Of a stretch of DNA of 64,000 nt, positions 25,688 through 35,096 are shown one piece after another. The translations under genes were made by a program, and so were the position numbers. Position 1 is the first letter of the stretch. Every line of letters starts with the position of its first letter. The notes under the pieces were generated by a model that was given only the letters and a program-made list of their open reading frames with translations, was not told the DNA's origin and did no database searches. The stretch is from Acetobacter aceti NBRC 14818 (GTDB taxonomy: Bacteria > Pseudomonadota > Alphaproteobacteria > Acetobacterales > Acetobacteraceae): the NCBI RefSeq assembly GCF_000193495.2, contig NZ_AP023410.1:2738501-2802500 (forward strand), in the 5' to 3' direction.

Positions 25688-28150
25688 ATGATGGCAGGTC
25701 TGTCGAAAAAGAAATTGTATCTTGCTTCCGGCATGATGGCCAGTTCCTTCGTGGCAGTGCCGGGTTATGCCGAGACGGTGTCTGTCCATAAGCCGGTAAG
25801 GCATTACAAGACAGAGAAAAATGTTTCTTCATCGACACGTCCGGTTCACGTAGCACCCAAGTCGGTCAATGCCAAGGACGCCGAGGTGGTGCATGTCGCC
25901 GCCCGCAAAAGAAACTCTGTTTTCATGACGTCCACGCCGCAGCACAGCACGACACAGGTGACCGTCGTAACGGGTGCCGAGCTCATGAAAACCGGTCAGA
26001 CGAATGTGCTTTCCGCGCTGGCTCAGGCAAACCCAGCGATCACGACGGCCGCTTTGCCGGGTGGTGGCGCCAGCTCCTTCGTGCAGACCATGCAGCTACG
26101 CGGCCAGTCGCCGGATGACACGCTGATTCTGGTCAATGGTCACCGTCGCCACATCGGTGCGAATTTCAACTCCAATTCCGGCACCAACTGGGGCAGCGAA
26201 CCGGCTGATATTTCGCTGATTCCGGTTTCCGCCATTGACCATATCGAAGTGATTACCGAAGGCGCTTCGGCCCTGTATGGACAGGACGCCATCGCCGGTG
26301 CGGTCAACATTGTTCTCAAGCACGATACGCATGGCGGCACCGTCAACTTCAAGAACAGCGGTTTCTATGCCGGTGACGGGCAGGGGCTTGATGGCTCGGC
26401 AAACTATGGCATGGCGCTGGGGCAGAACGGTGGCTACCTTGATCTCGCCGCGCAGGTGACGCATCAGCTGCCGACCACCAGAGGCGGCGATTTTTACGGC
26501 ACCCTGTTCAGTGATTCCCGGAATGAGACGGCCAATCGCGACGTGCAGCGTGGTCTTGGCATCCCAAAATCGACACTGGAAACGATCAGCGAAAACATGG
26601 CCGTGCCGGTGGCTAAAGGCTTCCAGTTTTACAGCACGTCGACATTTTCCCATCGCCGCGCCAATGTCGCCGAGACCTACCGGAGCGCCGCGGACAGCGA
26701 TACCTGGATCAACACAAACCTATATCCGCTCGGCAATCAGCCTTACATCACCATGAACCAGTATGATTTCGAAACGGACAACGGAATCAGAACGCATCAG
26801 CTTGGTTTTGCATGGGATGCCTACATTACTTACGGGCGTGACAAGCAGGATTACGGAACCAAAGATTCCGAAAACATGTCCTTTCCCGACAGCACCCAGA
26901 CGTCTTTTTATGATGGTGCTTCCATTGCGTCTGAAATGACTGCCGGTTTGAGAGGTTCACGATCCTTCCACACGGGTTTTCTGCCCAAGGACATCAATCT
27001 CAGATTTGGTGGCGAATATCGTCACGACACCTTCCAGATGACCGAGGGTGAGGCGGCTTCATGGGAAGGGCTTGGTGCAACGGATCACCCCGGTAACGTG
27101 CCGATGGCGGTGACCCATCAGAACCGTGATGTCTATGAAGGAAACGTCAATCTTGATTTCTATATAACGAAGAAATGGGAGTGGACGCTCGGCGGTCGTG
27201 TCGCCAGCTACAACAATCTTGCTACGGTCGAGACGGGTTCCATCGGCACGCGTTACGACTTTAACAAGCGCTGGGCCATTCGCGCCAACATTAATACCGG
27301 CTATCGCCCTCCGACCCTTGGCGAAATGTCATATTTCTACTCGGCTCCGTATCCGGGATATACGGTCGATCAGGTTCCAGCTAACAGTGCCCTTGCCAAA
27401 TATCTTGGTGCAGGAAACATGAAAGGCGAGTACTCCAGAAGTTATACGATTGGCTTTGATGCCACGCCGGTCGATAATTTCCAGATAACAGGAAATCTGT
27501 ATTACATCGCTATCAACGGTCGTCTGGGAAGCACGAAATCCTACAGTGTCAATACAAATGATTCGGCACTGATGGATCTTCTCCGCCAGTCGAATCTCGA
27601 AAGCGCCACGACACTTTCCTATTACGCCAATCTGTATAACACGCAGACATTTGGTGGTGACCTGAATGCGAACTACACACTGAAAACCAGACGCTATGGT
27701 AAATTTCGGTTTTCGATGGGTATCAATTTCTCGGATAACGAAATCAGATCCGCAAAAGACAATCTGGTCAATGAATACACAAAAATGATGGTGCTGCATG
27801 CAGCTCCTAAAAACCGTGAACAGATCAGCGTAAACTGGGAGATGGGAAAGTGGTCTGTCTTCGTTCAGGAAATGCGCTACGGGTCAGTTGTCTATATGGC
27901 GGCGCCGACCGGACCTGGCAGTGTTCCGTTCATGCAGAATCCCGGTTTCATTACAAATCTGGAAGTTGATTATAAAATCCTTCCCCAGTGGACGATCGGT
28001 GTTGGGGCGAACAATCTCGGAAACAAGTATCCGACCCGTGTTCCACGTGCGATTGCAAACTCCCAGCAGGGATTGGCGAAATATGCATCCTACTCGCCTT
28101 ATGGCTTCAACGGTGGAATGTATTATGTGAAAACATCTCTGGATTTCTAA
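25688..28150 (+). CDS. TonB-dependent outer membrane receptor
   Basis: 820 residues. Signal peptide MMAGLSKKKLYLASGMMASS with cleavage near GYAET, a TonB-box-like DAEVVHVAA near residue 62, plug domain with TVVTGAELMKTGQTNVLSAL, QLRGQSPDDTLILVNGHRRH and VITEGASALYGQDAIAGAVN, then a long beta-barrel ending in aromatic Phe (KTSLDF), as expected for outer membrane assembly. The substrate cannot be told: no siderophore or vitamin gene is adjacent. Two ATGs in tandem follow GGGAGA. It is divergent from a LysR regulator and ends at a terminator at 28167. Confidence 0.93.
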   Translation: MMAGLSKKKLYLASGMMASSFVAVPGYAETVSVHKPVRHYKTEKNVSSSTRPVHVAPKSVNAKDAEVVHVAARKRNSVFMTSTPQHSTTQVTVVTGAELMKTGQTNVLSALAQANPAITTAALPGGGASSFVQTMQLRGQSPDDTLILVNGHRRHIGANFNSNSGTNWGSEPADISLIPVSAIDHIEVITEGASALYGQDAIAGAVNIVLKHDTHGGTVNFKNSGFYAGDGQGLDGSANYGMALGQNGGYLDLAAQVTHQLPTTRGGDFYGTLFSDSRNETANRDVQRGLGIPKSTLETISENMAVPVAKGFQFYSTSTFSHRRANVAETYRSAADSDTWINTNLYPLGNQPYITMNQYDFETDNGIRTHQLGFAWDAYITYGRDKQDYGTKDSENMSFPDSTQTSFYDGASIASEMTAGLRGSRSFHTGFLPKDINLRFGGEYRHDTFQMTEGEAASWEGLGATDHPGNVPMAVTHQNRDVYEGNVNLDFYITKKWEWTLGGRVASYNNLATVETGSIGTRYDFNKRWAIRANINTGYRPPTLGEMSYFYSAPYPGYTVDQVPANSALAKYLGAGNMKGEYSRSYTIGFDATPVDNFQITGNLYYIAINGRLGSTKSYSVNTNDSALMDLLRQSNLESATTLSYYANLYNTQTFGGDLNANYTLKTRRYGKFRFSMGINFSDNEIRSAKDNLVNEYTKMMVLHAAPKNREQISVNWEMGKWSVFVQEMRYGSVVYMAAPTGPGSVPFMQNPGFITNLEVDYKILPQWTIGVGANNLGNKYPTRVPRAIANSQQGLAKYASYSPYGFNGGMYYVKTSLDF

Positions 28151-28166
28151 AAACAGTTTGAGACGA

Positions 28167-28216
28167 CGCCTTCTTCGTATGCCTGAAACGCATGCGAGGA
28201 AGGCGATCTCATTTTT
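28167..28216 (+). terminator. Terminator after the TonB-dependent receptor
   Basis: Long stem with CGCCTTC / GAAGGCG outer arms (28167-28173 and 28199-28205) and an inner ATGC / GCAT helix, followed by ATCTCATTTTT. Confidence 0.85.
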
Positions 28217-28464
28217 CAGAATACCCAGATTACGTCAAAGAGTTGAGTATTTCACTCCGGGTTGGTTCGATAGAGCGGAATCAATCACACTACAGCTGAA
28301 AACTTCTAGCCTGATCAGGCTAAATGAGTAAAAAACCTCTGTGCTCATAGGATTGTTCTATGACGCCAGAGTGTTTTCCTCGCTACCTGTAATGCCTTCA
28401 AATGATTTATGATGTTCCTGATGATATCATGTGTCCAACCGGACAAGCGCTGGAGAAATAGCTG
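28217..28464. other. Intergenic region upstream of the aminotransferase
   Basis: About 250 bp, moderately AT-rich, with a short TAGCCTGATCAGGCTA palindrome at about 28308-28323. It probably contains the promoter of the aminotransferase. No gene is recognised. Confidence 0.4.
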
Positions 28465-29667
28465 ATGCCTGGCTTTGCTGATCGACTGAACGGGATCGGA
28501 ATCTCTGCTTCGGCTGCCATGACGGACAAGGCTACTGCGTTAAAAGCTGAAGGTCTGAAAATCATCAGCCTTTCTTCCGGCGAGCCTGATTTTCCTACGC
28601 CAGCTCATGCTGTCGAGGCGGCTGTCGAGGCGGCCCGCAGCGGTGATACGAAATACCCGCCACAGGCAGGCAAGCCCGCGCTGAGAAAGGCGATCCAGGC
28701 CAAGTTTCTGCGTGAGAACAATCTCGACTACGCGCTGGATGAAATTCTGGTAGCGAACGGCGCCAAGCAGATCATCTATGACGCCATGATGGCCACCATC
28801 AATCCCGGTGATGAGGTTGTTCTGCCAACGCCTTACTGGATCAGCTACGCCGATATTGCCCGTCTTGGTGGTGCCGAGATTGTGCAGGTTCCGTGCCCGG
28901 CGGCCAGTAATTTCCGGCTTTCAGCGGCAGATCTCGATGCGGCGATCACACCACGCACCAAATGGCTCGTGCTGAATTTCCCCAATAATCCGACCGGTGC
29001 TTGCTGCCCCAGAAAGGATATGGAAGAAATTGCGGCTGTCATGCTGAAGCATGAGCATGTCTGGATCATGACTGACGATATCTATGAGCATCTCGTCTAT
29101 GATGATTTTGATTTCTGCACGCTTGCGGAAGTCGAGCCTCGTCTGAAAGAGCGCGTGCTGACCGTTAATGGCGTTTCCAAAGCGTATGCCATGACTGGCT
29201 GGCGTGTCGGCTTCTGTGGTGGTCCCCGTGAACTGATCGCCGTCATGAACAATATGCAGGGACAGTCGACCAGCGGCATCAACACGCTTGCACAGGCTGC
29301 TGCGATTGCCGCTCTGGAAGGGCCGCAGGACTTTCTCCGTGAGCGGGCTGCCGAATATCAGATGCGCCGGGATCTCGTTGTCAGTCTGCTGAATGCTATT
29401 CCGGGCGTGCAGTGCCATACTCCGCAGGGTGCTTTTTATGTTTATCCGGATATCAGTGCCTGCATCGGCAAAGTAACGCCGGAAGGCCGGCAGATCAAAA
29501 CGGATGCTGATTTTGTCATGGCGCTTCTGGAAGAGAAACAGGTGGCGACCGTTCAGGGCGGCGCTTATGGGATGAGTCCTTTCTTCCGCATTTCTTATGC
29601 CACCAGTGTTGAGACATTGCGTGAAGGATGCCAGCGTATTGCTGAATTCGTTCAGTCGCTGAAATAA
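28465..29667 (+). CDS. Class I pyridoxal-phosphate aminotransferase (aspartate aminotransferase-like)
   Basis: 400 residues, the length and pattern of the Ib-type aspartate aminotransferases of Alphaproteobacteria. ISLSSGEPDFPTPAHAVEAA lies near residue 36, LNFPNNPTGACC near 175, and the PLP lysine in NGVSKAYAMTGWRVGFCGG near 238; GAFYVYPDISACIG and PFFRISYATS follow. Likely reaction is aspartate plus 2-oxoglutarate to oxaloacetate plus glutamate, though prephenate or other substrates are possible in this group. Monocistronic, with GGAG upstream and a strong terminator after it. Confidence 0.92.
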   Translation: MPGFADRLNGIGISASAAMTDKATALKAEGLKIISLSSGEPDFPTPAHAVEAAVEAARSGDTKYPPQAGKPALRKAIQAKFLRENNLDYALDEILVANGAKQIIYDAMMATINPGDEVVLPTPYWISYADIARLGGAEIVQVPCPAASNFRLSAADLDAAITPRTKWLVLNFPNNPTGACCPRKDMEEIAAVMLKHEHVWIMTDDIYEHLVYDDFDFCTLAEVEPRLKERVLTVNGVSKAYAMTGWRVGFCGGPRELIAVMNNMQGQSTSGINTLAQAAAIAALEGPQDFLRERAAEYQMRRDLVVSLLNAIPGVQCHTPQGAFYVYPDISACIGKVTPEGRQIKTDADFVMALLEEKQVATVQGGAYGMSPFFRISYATSVETLREGCQRIAEFVQSLK

Positions 29668-29707
29668 GGCCGCATTAAAAGGGCAATAGCTGTTGCCCTG
29701 TCATAGC

Positions 29708-29753
29708 AAAACGCGATCAAAAGGACCTGATGTTCCTCTGATCGCGTTTTTTT
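29708..29753 (+). terminator. Terminator after the aminotransferase gene
   Basis: A 12-bp stem AAAACGCGATCA / TGATCGCGTTTT with a 19-base loop followed by further T residues. Confidence 0.92.
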
Positions 29754-30001
29754 GTCGATAAGTATGGAAAAGTGATTCTGGCAAAAACGAGAGTGCAAGC
29801 TTAGTGCTGATCTGCATGCGGACGTATGCACTCAGGATTTATGAAGATGTGGAGTGAATTTTTCTCTGCTACGATAGAACGTTGAGTAGTCGGTACCAAA
29901 TGCACACAGGCTTGTGGTTCAAATGCTTTTTTCTATGACCGACATTCAGGGACATCAGGGTTTTTCATAACGCATTCGACTAGTCGCAAAACATTTTAAA
30001 T
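29754..30001. other. Intergenic region between convergent genes
   Basis: About 250 bp, AT-rich, between the aminotransferase terminator and the 3' end of the leftward carboxylase operon. No gene and no clear terminator for the leftward operon is seen. Confidence 0.4.
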
Positions 30002-30460
30002 TTAAGCGGCTTGGGTAGGGCGGATTTTCATAATTTCCGTGCCAAAGCCGGTCAGTTCACCTTCCTGAGCGGTGATCTCGATAACTTCACCGCCAACCGA
30101 TGCCACAACAGGTATCTGCAGTGTTTCCAGTGTCAACAAGGCGACAATATCACCGGTTTTCACATGTGAGCCGACCGGTGCAAACGGGGCGTCACGCAAG
30201 GGATGGGTGAGAGTCAGGACGCCGAAATACGGCGTCTTTACTGCGAAGCAGGTGTCAGCAGCATCAGTTTTCTGTGACAGAGGTGGCTGCGTATGCCGGG
30301 TTTCAGACTGAGGCTCTGATTGGGAAGTCTTTATAAAAAGTCTTGTTCCATCCGGACCAGATATTTCGAATGACTCAAGTCCCGCCTGGGCGAGCATCCC
30401 GGCAATACAGGCAATATCATCCGTATCAAAAGAAGGGATTTGTGCGGCTGATCCGGTCAT
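30002..30460 (-). CDS. BCCP-like biotinyl/lipoyl-fold protein lacking the biotin lysine
   Basis: 152 residues, last gene of the leftward operon; its ATG overlaps the accC stop (ATGA). An N-terminal helix pair and a linker are followed by a biotinyl-like domain (about 70-148). VALLTLETLQIPVVASVGGE (106-125) aligns without gaps with VGLVEAMKVFNAVKAPQSGR of the neighbouring BCCP: EAMK becomes TLET, so the lysine is Thr113. The second half SVGGEVIEITAQEGELTGFG is well conserved. It therefore probably cannot be biotinylated. A structural, regulatory or partner-binding role beside the true BCCP is inference; simple decay is the other option, though the frame is intact. Confidence 0.82.
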   Translation of the reverse strand: MTGSAAQIPSFDTDDIACIAGMLAQAGLESFEISGPDGTRLFIKTSQSEPQSETRHTQPPLSQKTDAADTCFAVKTPYFGVLTLTHPLRDAPFAPVGSHVKTGDIVALLTLETLQIPVVASVGGEVIEITAQEGELTGFGTEIMKIRPTQAA

Positions 30461-31824
30461 GGTGCAGCTCTTTCTTCAAGCCATTTTTCAAGAAAGTGAA
30501 TATCCATACTGCCTTTCCGGACAGTCGGATTTGCGAGAAGGTCCTGATGCAGACCGATATTCGTCGATATGCCTTCCACCTTCATTTCCGCCAGAGCAAC
30601 CTGCAGACGTGCAATTGCTTCTTCGCGCGTCGCGCCATAGCCGATGATTTTGCCAATAAGCGAGTCATAATAAGGCGGGATCGTATAGCCAGACACGACA
30701 TGGCTATCCACCCGGATACCTGGACCGCCGGGTAGATCCCAGCGAGTCACAGTGCCGGGCGAGGGAAGGAATGTCAGACCGTCTTCTGCATTCAGGCGGC
30801 ATTCAATGGCATGACCACGAAAGACAATGTCCTCCTGTCGGATTGTCAGCCTGTCACCCTGAGCGATGCGGAGTTGCTCCGCGACAATATCGATGTCCGT
30901 GATCTGTTCCGTGACGGGATGCTCAACCTGCACACGTGTGTTCATCTCGATAAAAGCGAACACACCGTCTTCATACAAAAATTCGAATGTTCCCGCGCCA
31001 CGATAGCCAATGTGGCGGCATGCTGCGGCGCAGCGTTCACCAATCTCCGCGATAACTGCGGGATCAATGCCCGGTGGAGGCGCTTCTTCCAGAACCTTCT
31101 GATGGCGTCTCTGTAGCGAGCAGTCACGGGCGCCAAGCCAGAGAGCGGTTCCATGCGTGTCACAGAGAACCTGAATCTCGATATGACGGGGTTTCTGCAT
31201 GAATTTTTCGAGATACAGAGTCGGGTTTCCGAACGCCTGCTGGGCTTCGCGTGAGGTCAGGCCGACTGCTTCGATCAGATCTTCGGCTCGATGTACGACG
31301 CGCATTCCACGTCCACCGCCTCCGCCCGACGCTTTGACAATAACAGGAAATCCAACCTTTTCAGCCAGCGCGAGGATCTCATCAGGAGATTCCGGCAGCG
31401 GACCGTCTGATCCGGGCACGCAGGGCACGCCTGCGGCCAGCATCGTGCGTTTGGCCATGATCTTGTCGCCCATCATCCGGATTGAAGTCCCGGTCGGACC
31501 GATGAATGTCAGACCAGCTTCCTCAACAGCATCAGCGAAGTCTGCATTTTCAGAGAGAAAGCCATAGCCGGGATGAATGGCCGTAGCACCCGTCGCCCGT
31601 GCCGCCAGCAAAAGCCCGTCCCGATCCAGATAGCTGCGGGAGGCTGCTGCCGGACCAATGCACAGGGCGATGTCAGCTTCCTGCACATGGCGGCTTTCCC
31701 GATCCGCGTCCGAATAAACGGCCACAGTTTCCAGACCAAGCTGTCGACAGGCACGCTGGATACGTAACGCAATTTCACCACGATTGGCGATCAGGACTCT
31801 GTTAAAACGACGATTATCAGTCAT
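30457..31824 (-). CDS. accC: Biotin carboxylase
   Basis: 455 residues, normal for AccC. N-terminal VLIANRGEIALRIQRACRQL, ATP-grasp glycine loop KASGGGGGRGMRVV near residue 160, ATP-binding EMNTRVQVEHPVTEQITDID near 290 and the C-terminal SLIGKIIGYGATREEAIARL are all present. It carboxylates the biotin of BCCP with bicarbonate and ATP. It overlaps accB and the BCCP-like gene by four bases each. Because a YcsF/KipI/KipA operon lies next door, this may be a second, pathway-specific copy rather than the housekeeping acetyl-CoA carboxylase subunit; only the whole genome can tell. Confidence 0.94.
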   Translation of the reverse strand: MTDNRRFNRVLIANRGEIALRIQRACRQLGLETVAVYSDADRESRHVQEADIALCIGPAAASRSYLDRDGLLLAARATGATAIHPGYGFLSENADFADAVEEAGLTFIGPTGTSIRMMGDKIMAKRTMLAAGVPCVPGSDGPLPESPDEILALAEKVGFPVIVKASGGGGGRGMRVVHRAEDLIEAVGLTSREAQQAFGNPTLYLEKFMQKPRHIEIQVLCDTHGTALWLGARDCSLQRRHQKVLEEAPPPGIDPAVIAEIGERCAAACRHIGYRGAGTFEFLYEDGVFAFIEMNTRVQVEHPVTEQITDIDIVAEQLRIAQGDRLTIRQEDIVFRGHAIECRLNAEDGLTFLPSPGTVTRWDLPGGPGIRVDSHVVSGYTIPPYYDSLIGKIIGYGATREEAIARLQVALAEMKVEGISTNIGLHQDLLANPTVRKGSMDIHFLEKWLEERAAP

Positions 31825-32258
31825 GCCAGACGAAACAGGGGAGTCCCCGCCTCCACTTCAGCGCCATCTTCCACCAGAATTTCTGTAATACGCCCGGACT
31901 GGGGCGCCTTGACTGCATTGAAGACTTTCATGGCTTCAACCAGACCGACCTGCTGCCCTGCTTCCACCACATCGCCGATCTTCACATAAGCCGGTGTTCC
32001 GGGTGAGGGCGAGATATGGAAAACGCCGTAGGTCGGTGAAGGAATGACCTGCTCTACGGGCTGAGAAACGGCAACAGTATCTGTTGTCTTTTGGGGTGTA
32101 GTTTCGCTCGGCGTGAGCTGCGTGACGGGAGAAGTCATCGCAGCATTGCCGGTCCCCCGGGTCAGCCTGATTTTCCATCCGCTTTCTTCGAGCTCAAGTT
32201 CGTCGATCGGAGAACGAGCGAGCAGATCTATCAAATGCTGAATCCGCGGGATGTCCAT
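31821..32258 (-). CDS. accB: Biotin carboxyl carrier protein
   Basis: 145 residues. N-terminal helical part (IQHLIDLLARSPIDELELEE), a Thr/Gln-rich linker and a C-terminal biotinyl domain with the modification motif VGLVEAMKVFNAVKAP; the biotin lysine is Lys111. It carries carboxybiotin from AccC to a carboxyltransferase. It starts five bases after the SDR gene and its stop overlaps accC. No accA or accD gene is in the window; the adjacent KipI/KipA-type genes are alternative candidates for the carboxyltransferase. Confidence 0.93.
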   Translation of the reverse strand: MDIPRIQHLIDLLARSPIDELELEESGWKIRLTRGTGNAAMTSPVTQLTPSETTPQKTTDTVAVSQPVEQVIPSPTYGVFHISPSPGTPAYVKIGDVVEAGQQVGLVEAMKVFNAVKAPQSGRITEILVEDGAEVEAGTPLFRLA

Positions 32259-32263
32259 TGTTT

Positions 32264-33019
32264 TCAGACCTTGTCGGCGGTTTTCTTTGCGAAGTTCAGT
32301 CCACCCACGACCTGCATGGTTGGCAGAACTTCCATGAAACTGACATTCATGCGTGACGGTGCGAGCACAGCAAAAGCCACTGAATTCGCGATATCTTCCG
32401 GCAGAAGCGATTCATATTCATCGAAAAACCGCTTTTTCGCTTCGGCCATGTCGCCAATCAGGCGACCGAAGACTTCCGTCTCCACGCGAGCCGGGGAGAT
32501 TTCGGTGACGCGGATATGATGCCCGAACAGATCACAGCGAAGCTGCTGGGAAAGGGAGTGAACGCCAGCCTTCGTTGCATGATAGACCGTGTTGCCGCCC
32601 GCGAAAGCGTAATGGCCCGCAATGGAGCTGATGTTGACGATATGTCCGCGATCCCGCTGCATCATTCCCGGCACAACAAGTGCGGTCAGTTGCAGGACTG
32701 CCCGAAGGTTCACATCAACTAGCGCGTCAATGTCCTCCGGTGTCGTCTTTGTGATGTTGCCTGTGCGGGACTGCCCGGCATTGTTGATCAGCACATCGAC
32801 TTCAATGTCCTTGATGAGTGCTTCAATGCCTTTCTGGTCCGCCACACTGACAGCGTGAGGGATGCAGCCAGTCTCTTCCGCCAGCTGCGCCAGACGCTTC
32901 TCGTCACGGGCCACGGCATGGACTTCCAGACCGGCTTCCCTGAGCCGCCTGACAATCGCCGCACCGATTCCGGAGGAAGCGCCTGTAACGAGAGCGTTAC
33001 GATACGGCTGACTGCTCAT
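32264..33019 (-). CDS. SDR family NAD(P)-dependent oxidoreductase
   Basis: 251 residues from the ATG at 33017-33019. Rossmann motif ALVTGASSGIGAAIVRRL, then LINNAGQSRTGNI near residue 85, active-site serine in NISSIAGHYAFAGG and YHATK (Tyr/Lys) near 152-156. The family reduces or oxidises small alcohols and ketones; clade resembles YdfG/serine-3-dehydrogenase-like enzymes, but the substrate is not determinable. First gene of the leftward operon with accB-accC-BCCP-like, which suggests that it acts in the same pathway. Confidence 0.9.
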   Translation of the reverse strand: MSSQPYRNALVTGASSGIGAAIVRRLREAGLEVHAVARDEKRLAQLAEETGCIPHAVSVADQKGIEALIKDIEVDVLINNAGQSRTGNITKTTPEDIDALVDVNLRAVLQLTALVVPGMMQRDRGHIVNISSIAGHYAFAGGNTVYHATKAGVHSLSQQLRCDLFGHHIRVTEISPARVETEVFGRLIGDMAEAKKRFFDEYESLLPEDIANSVAFAVLAPSRMNVSFMEVLPTMQVVGGLNFAKKTADKV

Positions 33020-33363
33020 GTTGATTATCCCGGTTCTGAAACAAAAAAAGTGCTCTATCCGCAAGGAAAACAAGCGGAATTGAGAGTTCTGCGATGATGC
33101 TAGTATCGTAACGATTCCAGCGCCAAGAGCAGTTCGTTCTCACGTCATAAGATAATACTATACCGCCGGCCCGCTCTTCACGACCTATAAGATTATCCGA
33201 TGGCCTCACATCCGGAAGAGGGCTGGAAATCATTTCGAAAACAATTCTATTTTCCATAATGGGCACTGAGCGGTGTTCCGGATTGGAAATTAGCTTTTCC
33301 TGAGCGGTTCCGGCGTTCCTTTTGTGAAGGCGGCACTGGGAAGACAGGACTGGACCGTGTATT
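33020..33363. promoter_or_regulatory. Divergent control region between SDR-acc and pxp operons
   Basis: 344 bp between divergent starts, expected to hold both promoters. Two direct repeats of ATAAGAT (33147-33153 and 33187-33193), exactly 40 bp apart, in the contexts CATAAGATAAT and TATAAGATTAT, are candidate regulator sites. No coding frame is supported. Confidence 0.45.
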
Positions 33364-34089
33364 TTGAATGATGGCATGACAGATACTTCGGAACGCAGCA
33401 TCATCCTGTCAGATCAGAAATCCGGTCCGGCCGGTGATCAAGCGCCGGTCATCAGCATGATTGGCACCAAGGCGATGCTGTTTGAAGCGCCGGGTGCTTT
33501 CACGATGGCGCATCAGCGTCGCATCTGGGCTTTGATCGAGGCCGCTGAAAGCCGCAGCGACGTTCAGGAACTTATTCCGGGCGTCACGAATCTGATGCTC
33601 GTTTTCAAGATGCCTCCGAAAGATCCGGAGCAGATTGCTGCATGGCTGCGTCACGCCTGGGACACGCTGCCTGAGCGACACATCAAGGGGCGTCTGTTCG
33701 AGATTGGTGTCCAGTACGGCGGCGGACTCGGTGAGGATCTTCAGCGTGTCGCAGATCATGCCGGTTTGACGCCGGAGGAAGTGATCTCCATTCACCACGG
33801 TAATGAATACACGGTCTGCGCCATCGGGAGTGCTCCCGGTTTTGGCTATCTGCACGGTCTCGATCCGCGTATCGCTACTCCACGGAAATCGGTTCCGTCC
33901 CTGCATATGCTGGCCGGAACTGTCACGATCGGCGGGATGCAGGCAGGCATTTCGGCCCTGACCGGACCGAATGGCTGGAACTCGATCGGTTTTACGGAAA
34001 TCACGCTGTTCGATCCGATGAAGGAGCCACCAGCTTTGTTTGCGATCGGAGATCGTATTCGTTTCTATCCTGAGAGTATCGTGCTGTGA
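33364..34089 (+). CDS. pxpB: 5-oxoprolinase subunit B / KipI family (AHS1 domain)
   Basis: 241 residues. After about 30 polar residues comes the AHS1/KipI fold, with VTNLMLVFKMPP near residue 75, RLFEIGVQYGGGLGEDLQRV near 112, APGFGYLHGLDPRIATPRK near 155 and GMQAGISALTGPNGWNSIG near 200, all conserved. In Escherichia coli and Bacillus the PxpABC complex opens 5-oxoproline to glutamate using ATP; the same domain is part of urea carboxylase. The start codon region is weak (no clear ribosome binding site), and an ATG at 33376 could be used instead. Overlaps pxpC. Confidence 0.9.
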   Translation: MNDGMTDTSERSIILSDQKSGPAGDQAPVISMIGTKAMLFEAPGAFTMAHQRRIWALIEAAESRSDVQELIPGVTNLMLVFKMPPKDPEQIAAWLRHAWDTLPERHIKGRLFEIGVQYGGGLGEDLQRVADHAGLTPEEVISIHHGNEYTVCAIGSAPGFGYLHGLDPRIATPRKSVPSLHMLAGTVTIGGMQAGISALTGPNGWNSIGFTEITLFDPMKEPPALFAIGDRIRFYPESIVL

Positions 34090-35096
34090 TCACCGTTCTC
34101 GAAACATCACCGCTGAATACCGTTCAGGATTGCGGCAGACCCGGTTATCGTAATCTTGGTGTCGGCAGCTCGGGTGTCATGGATATGCTGGCGCTACGTG
34201 CCGGGAATATTCTGCTCGAAAACCAGCCTGACGATGCCTGTATCGAGTTGCAGACTTTTCCTTTTCTGCTGCGTTTTGATGCGCCTGCCAGCTTCGCCGT
34301 CACCGGGATAGACGCCGACATGGAACTGGACGGACAAAAGCTCCTGCCCTGGTCGGCAGTCACGGCTTCTGCCGGACAGACACTCCGTATCGGACCGCCG
34401 CGTACTGGCGCACGAGGATATGTCTGCGTGGCAGGCGGCATTGATGTTCCGGTCACACTCGGTTCGCGCAGCACGCAGCTTCGTGGTGGCTTTGGGGGCC
34501 TGTCCGGACGTTTTCTGGAGACAGGCGACACGCTGGGTATTCGTTCCGGGGGTGCTTCCTGCTCTGGTTATGCGGTGCTTCCGCCATCGGTGGCTTTGAA
34601 AAACGGAAATGATACCGAGACGCCGGGCATTGTGACGCTCCGTTTTATCCCGGCGACAGATTATCTGCTGTTTACCGAGCAATCCCGTGCGATTTTTCAG
34701 AATTGCGAGTGGAAAATCACGCCACAGAGCAACCGGGTCGGATATCGGCTGAGCGGGGACAAACTTCAGCTTACAAACCCTGTGGAATTGCGTTCCTACG
34801 GGATTGTGCCGGGCATTGTGCAGGTGCCCCCCGCTGGAGAACCGATCGTGCAGATGGCGGACGCCAACACGGCAGGTGGCTATCCCCGTATCGCTACGGT
34901 CATCGAGGCGGATCTCTGGCGGCTCGCTCAGGCGCGGATCGGCTCCCGCATCCGTTTTCAGGAATGCAGTTACGAGGAAGGGGTTGACGCCATGCGGCCT
35001 GTCGAAGCCTGGCTTGAAAACATGAAGCTGATGGTCAGCCGTTATCGTAATTCCTGTATGCGTCGAGAGTCCGGAAAGGCCGGAGGCAAGAAATGA
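34086..35096 (+). CDS. pxpC: 5-oxoprolinase subunit C / KipA, biotin-dependent carboxyltransferase family (AHS2 domain)
   Basis: 336 residues from a GTG at 34086 that overlaps the pxpB stop. Family motifs: TVQDCGRPGYRNLGVGSSGV near residue 10, DMLALRAGNILLENQPDDAC, YVCVAGGIDVPVTLGSRST near 115, NRVGYRLSGDKLQL near 220 and IVQMADANTAGGYPRIA near 255. It forms the PxpBC complex with PxpB; the AHS2 domain is also the carboxyltransferase half of urea carboxylase. The last ~20 residues are basic and variable. Overlaps pxpA by four bases. Confidence 0.92.
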   Translation: MITVLETSPLNTVQDCGRPGYRNLGVGSSGVMDMLALRAGNILLENQPDDACIELQTFPFLLRFDAPASFAVTGIDADMELDGQKLLPWSAVTASAGQTLRIGPPRTGARGYVCVAGGIDVPVTLGSRSTQLRGGFGGLSGRFLETGDTLGIRSGGASCSGYAVLPPSVALKNGNDTETPGIVTLRFIPATDYLLFTEQSRAIFQNCEWKITPQSNRVGYRLSGDKLQLTNPVELRSYGIVPGIVQVPPAGEPIVQMADANTAGGYPRIATVIEADLWRLAQARIGSRIRFQECSYEEGVDAMRPVEAWLENMKLMVSRYRNSCMRRESGKAGGKK

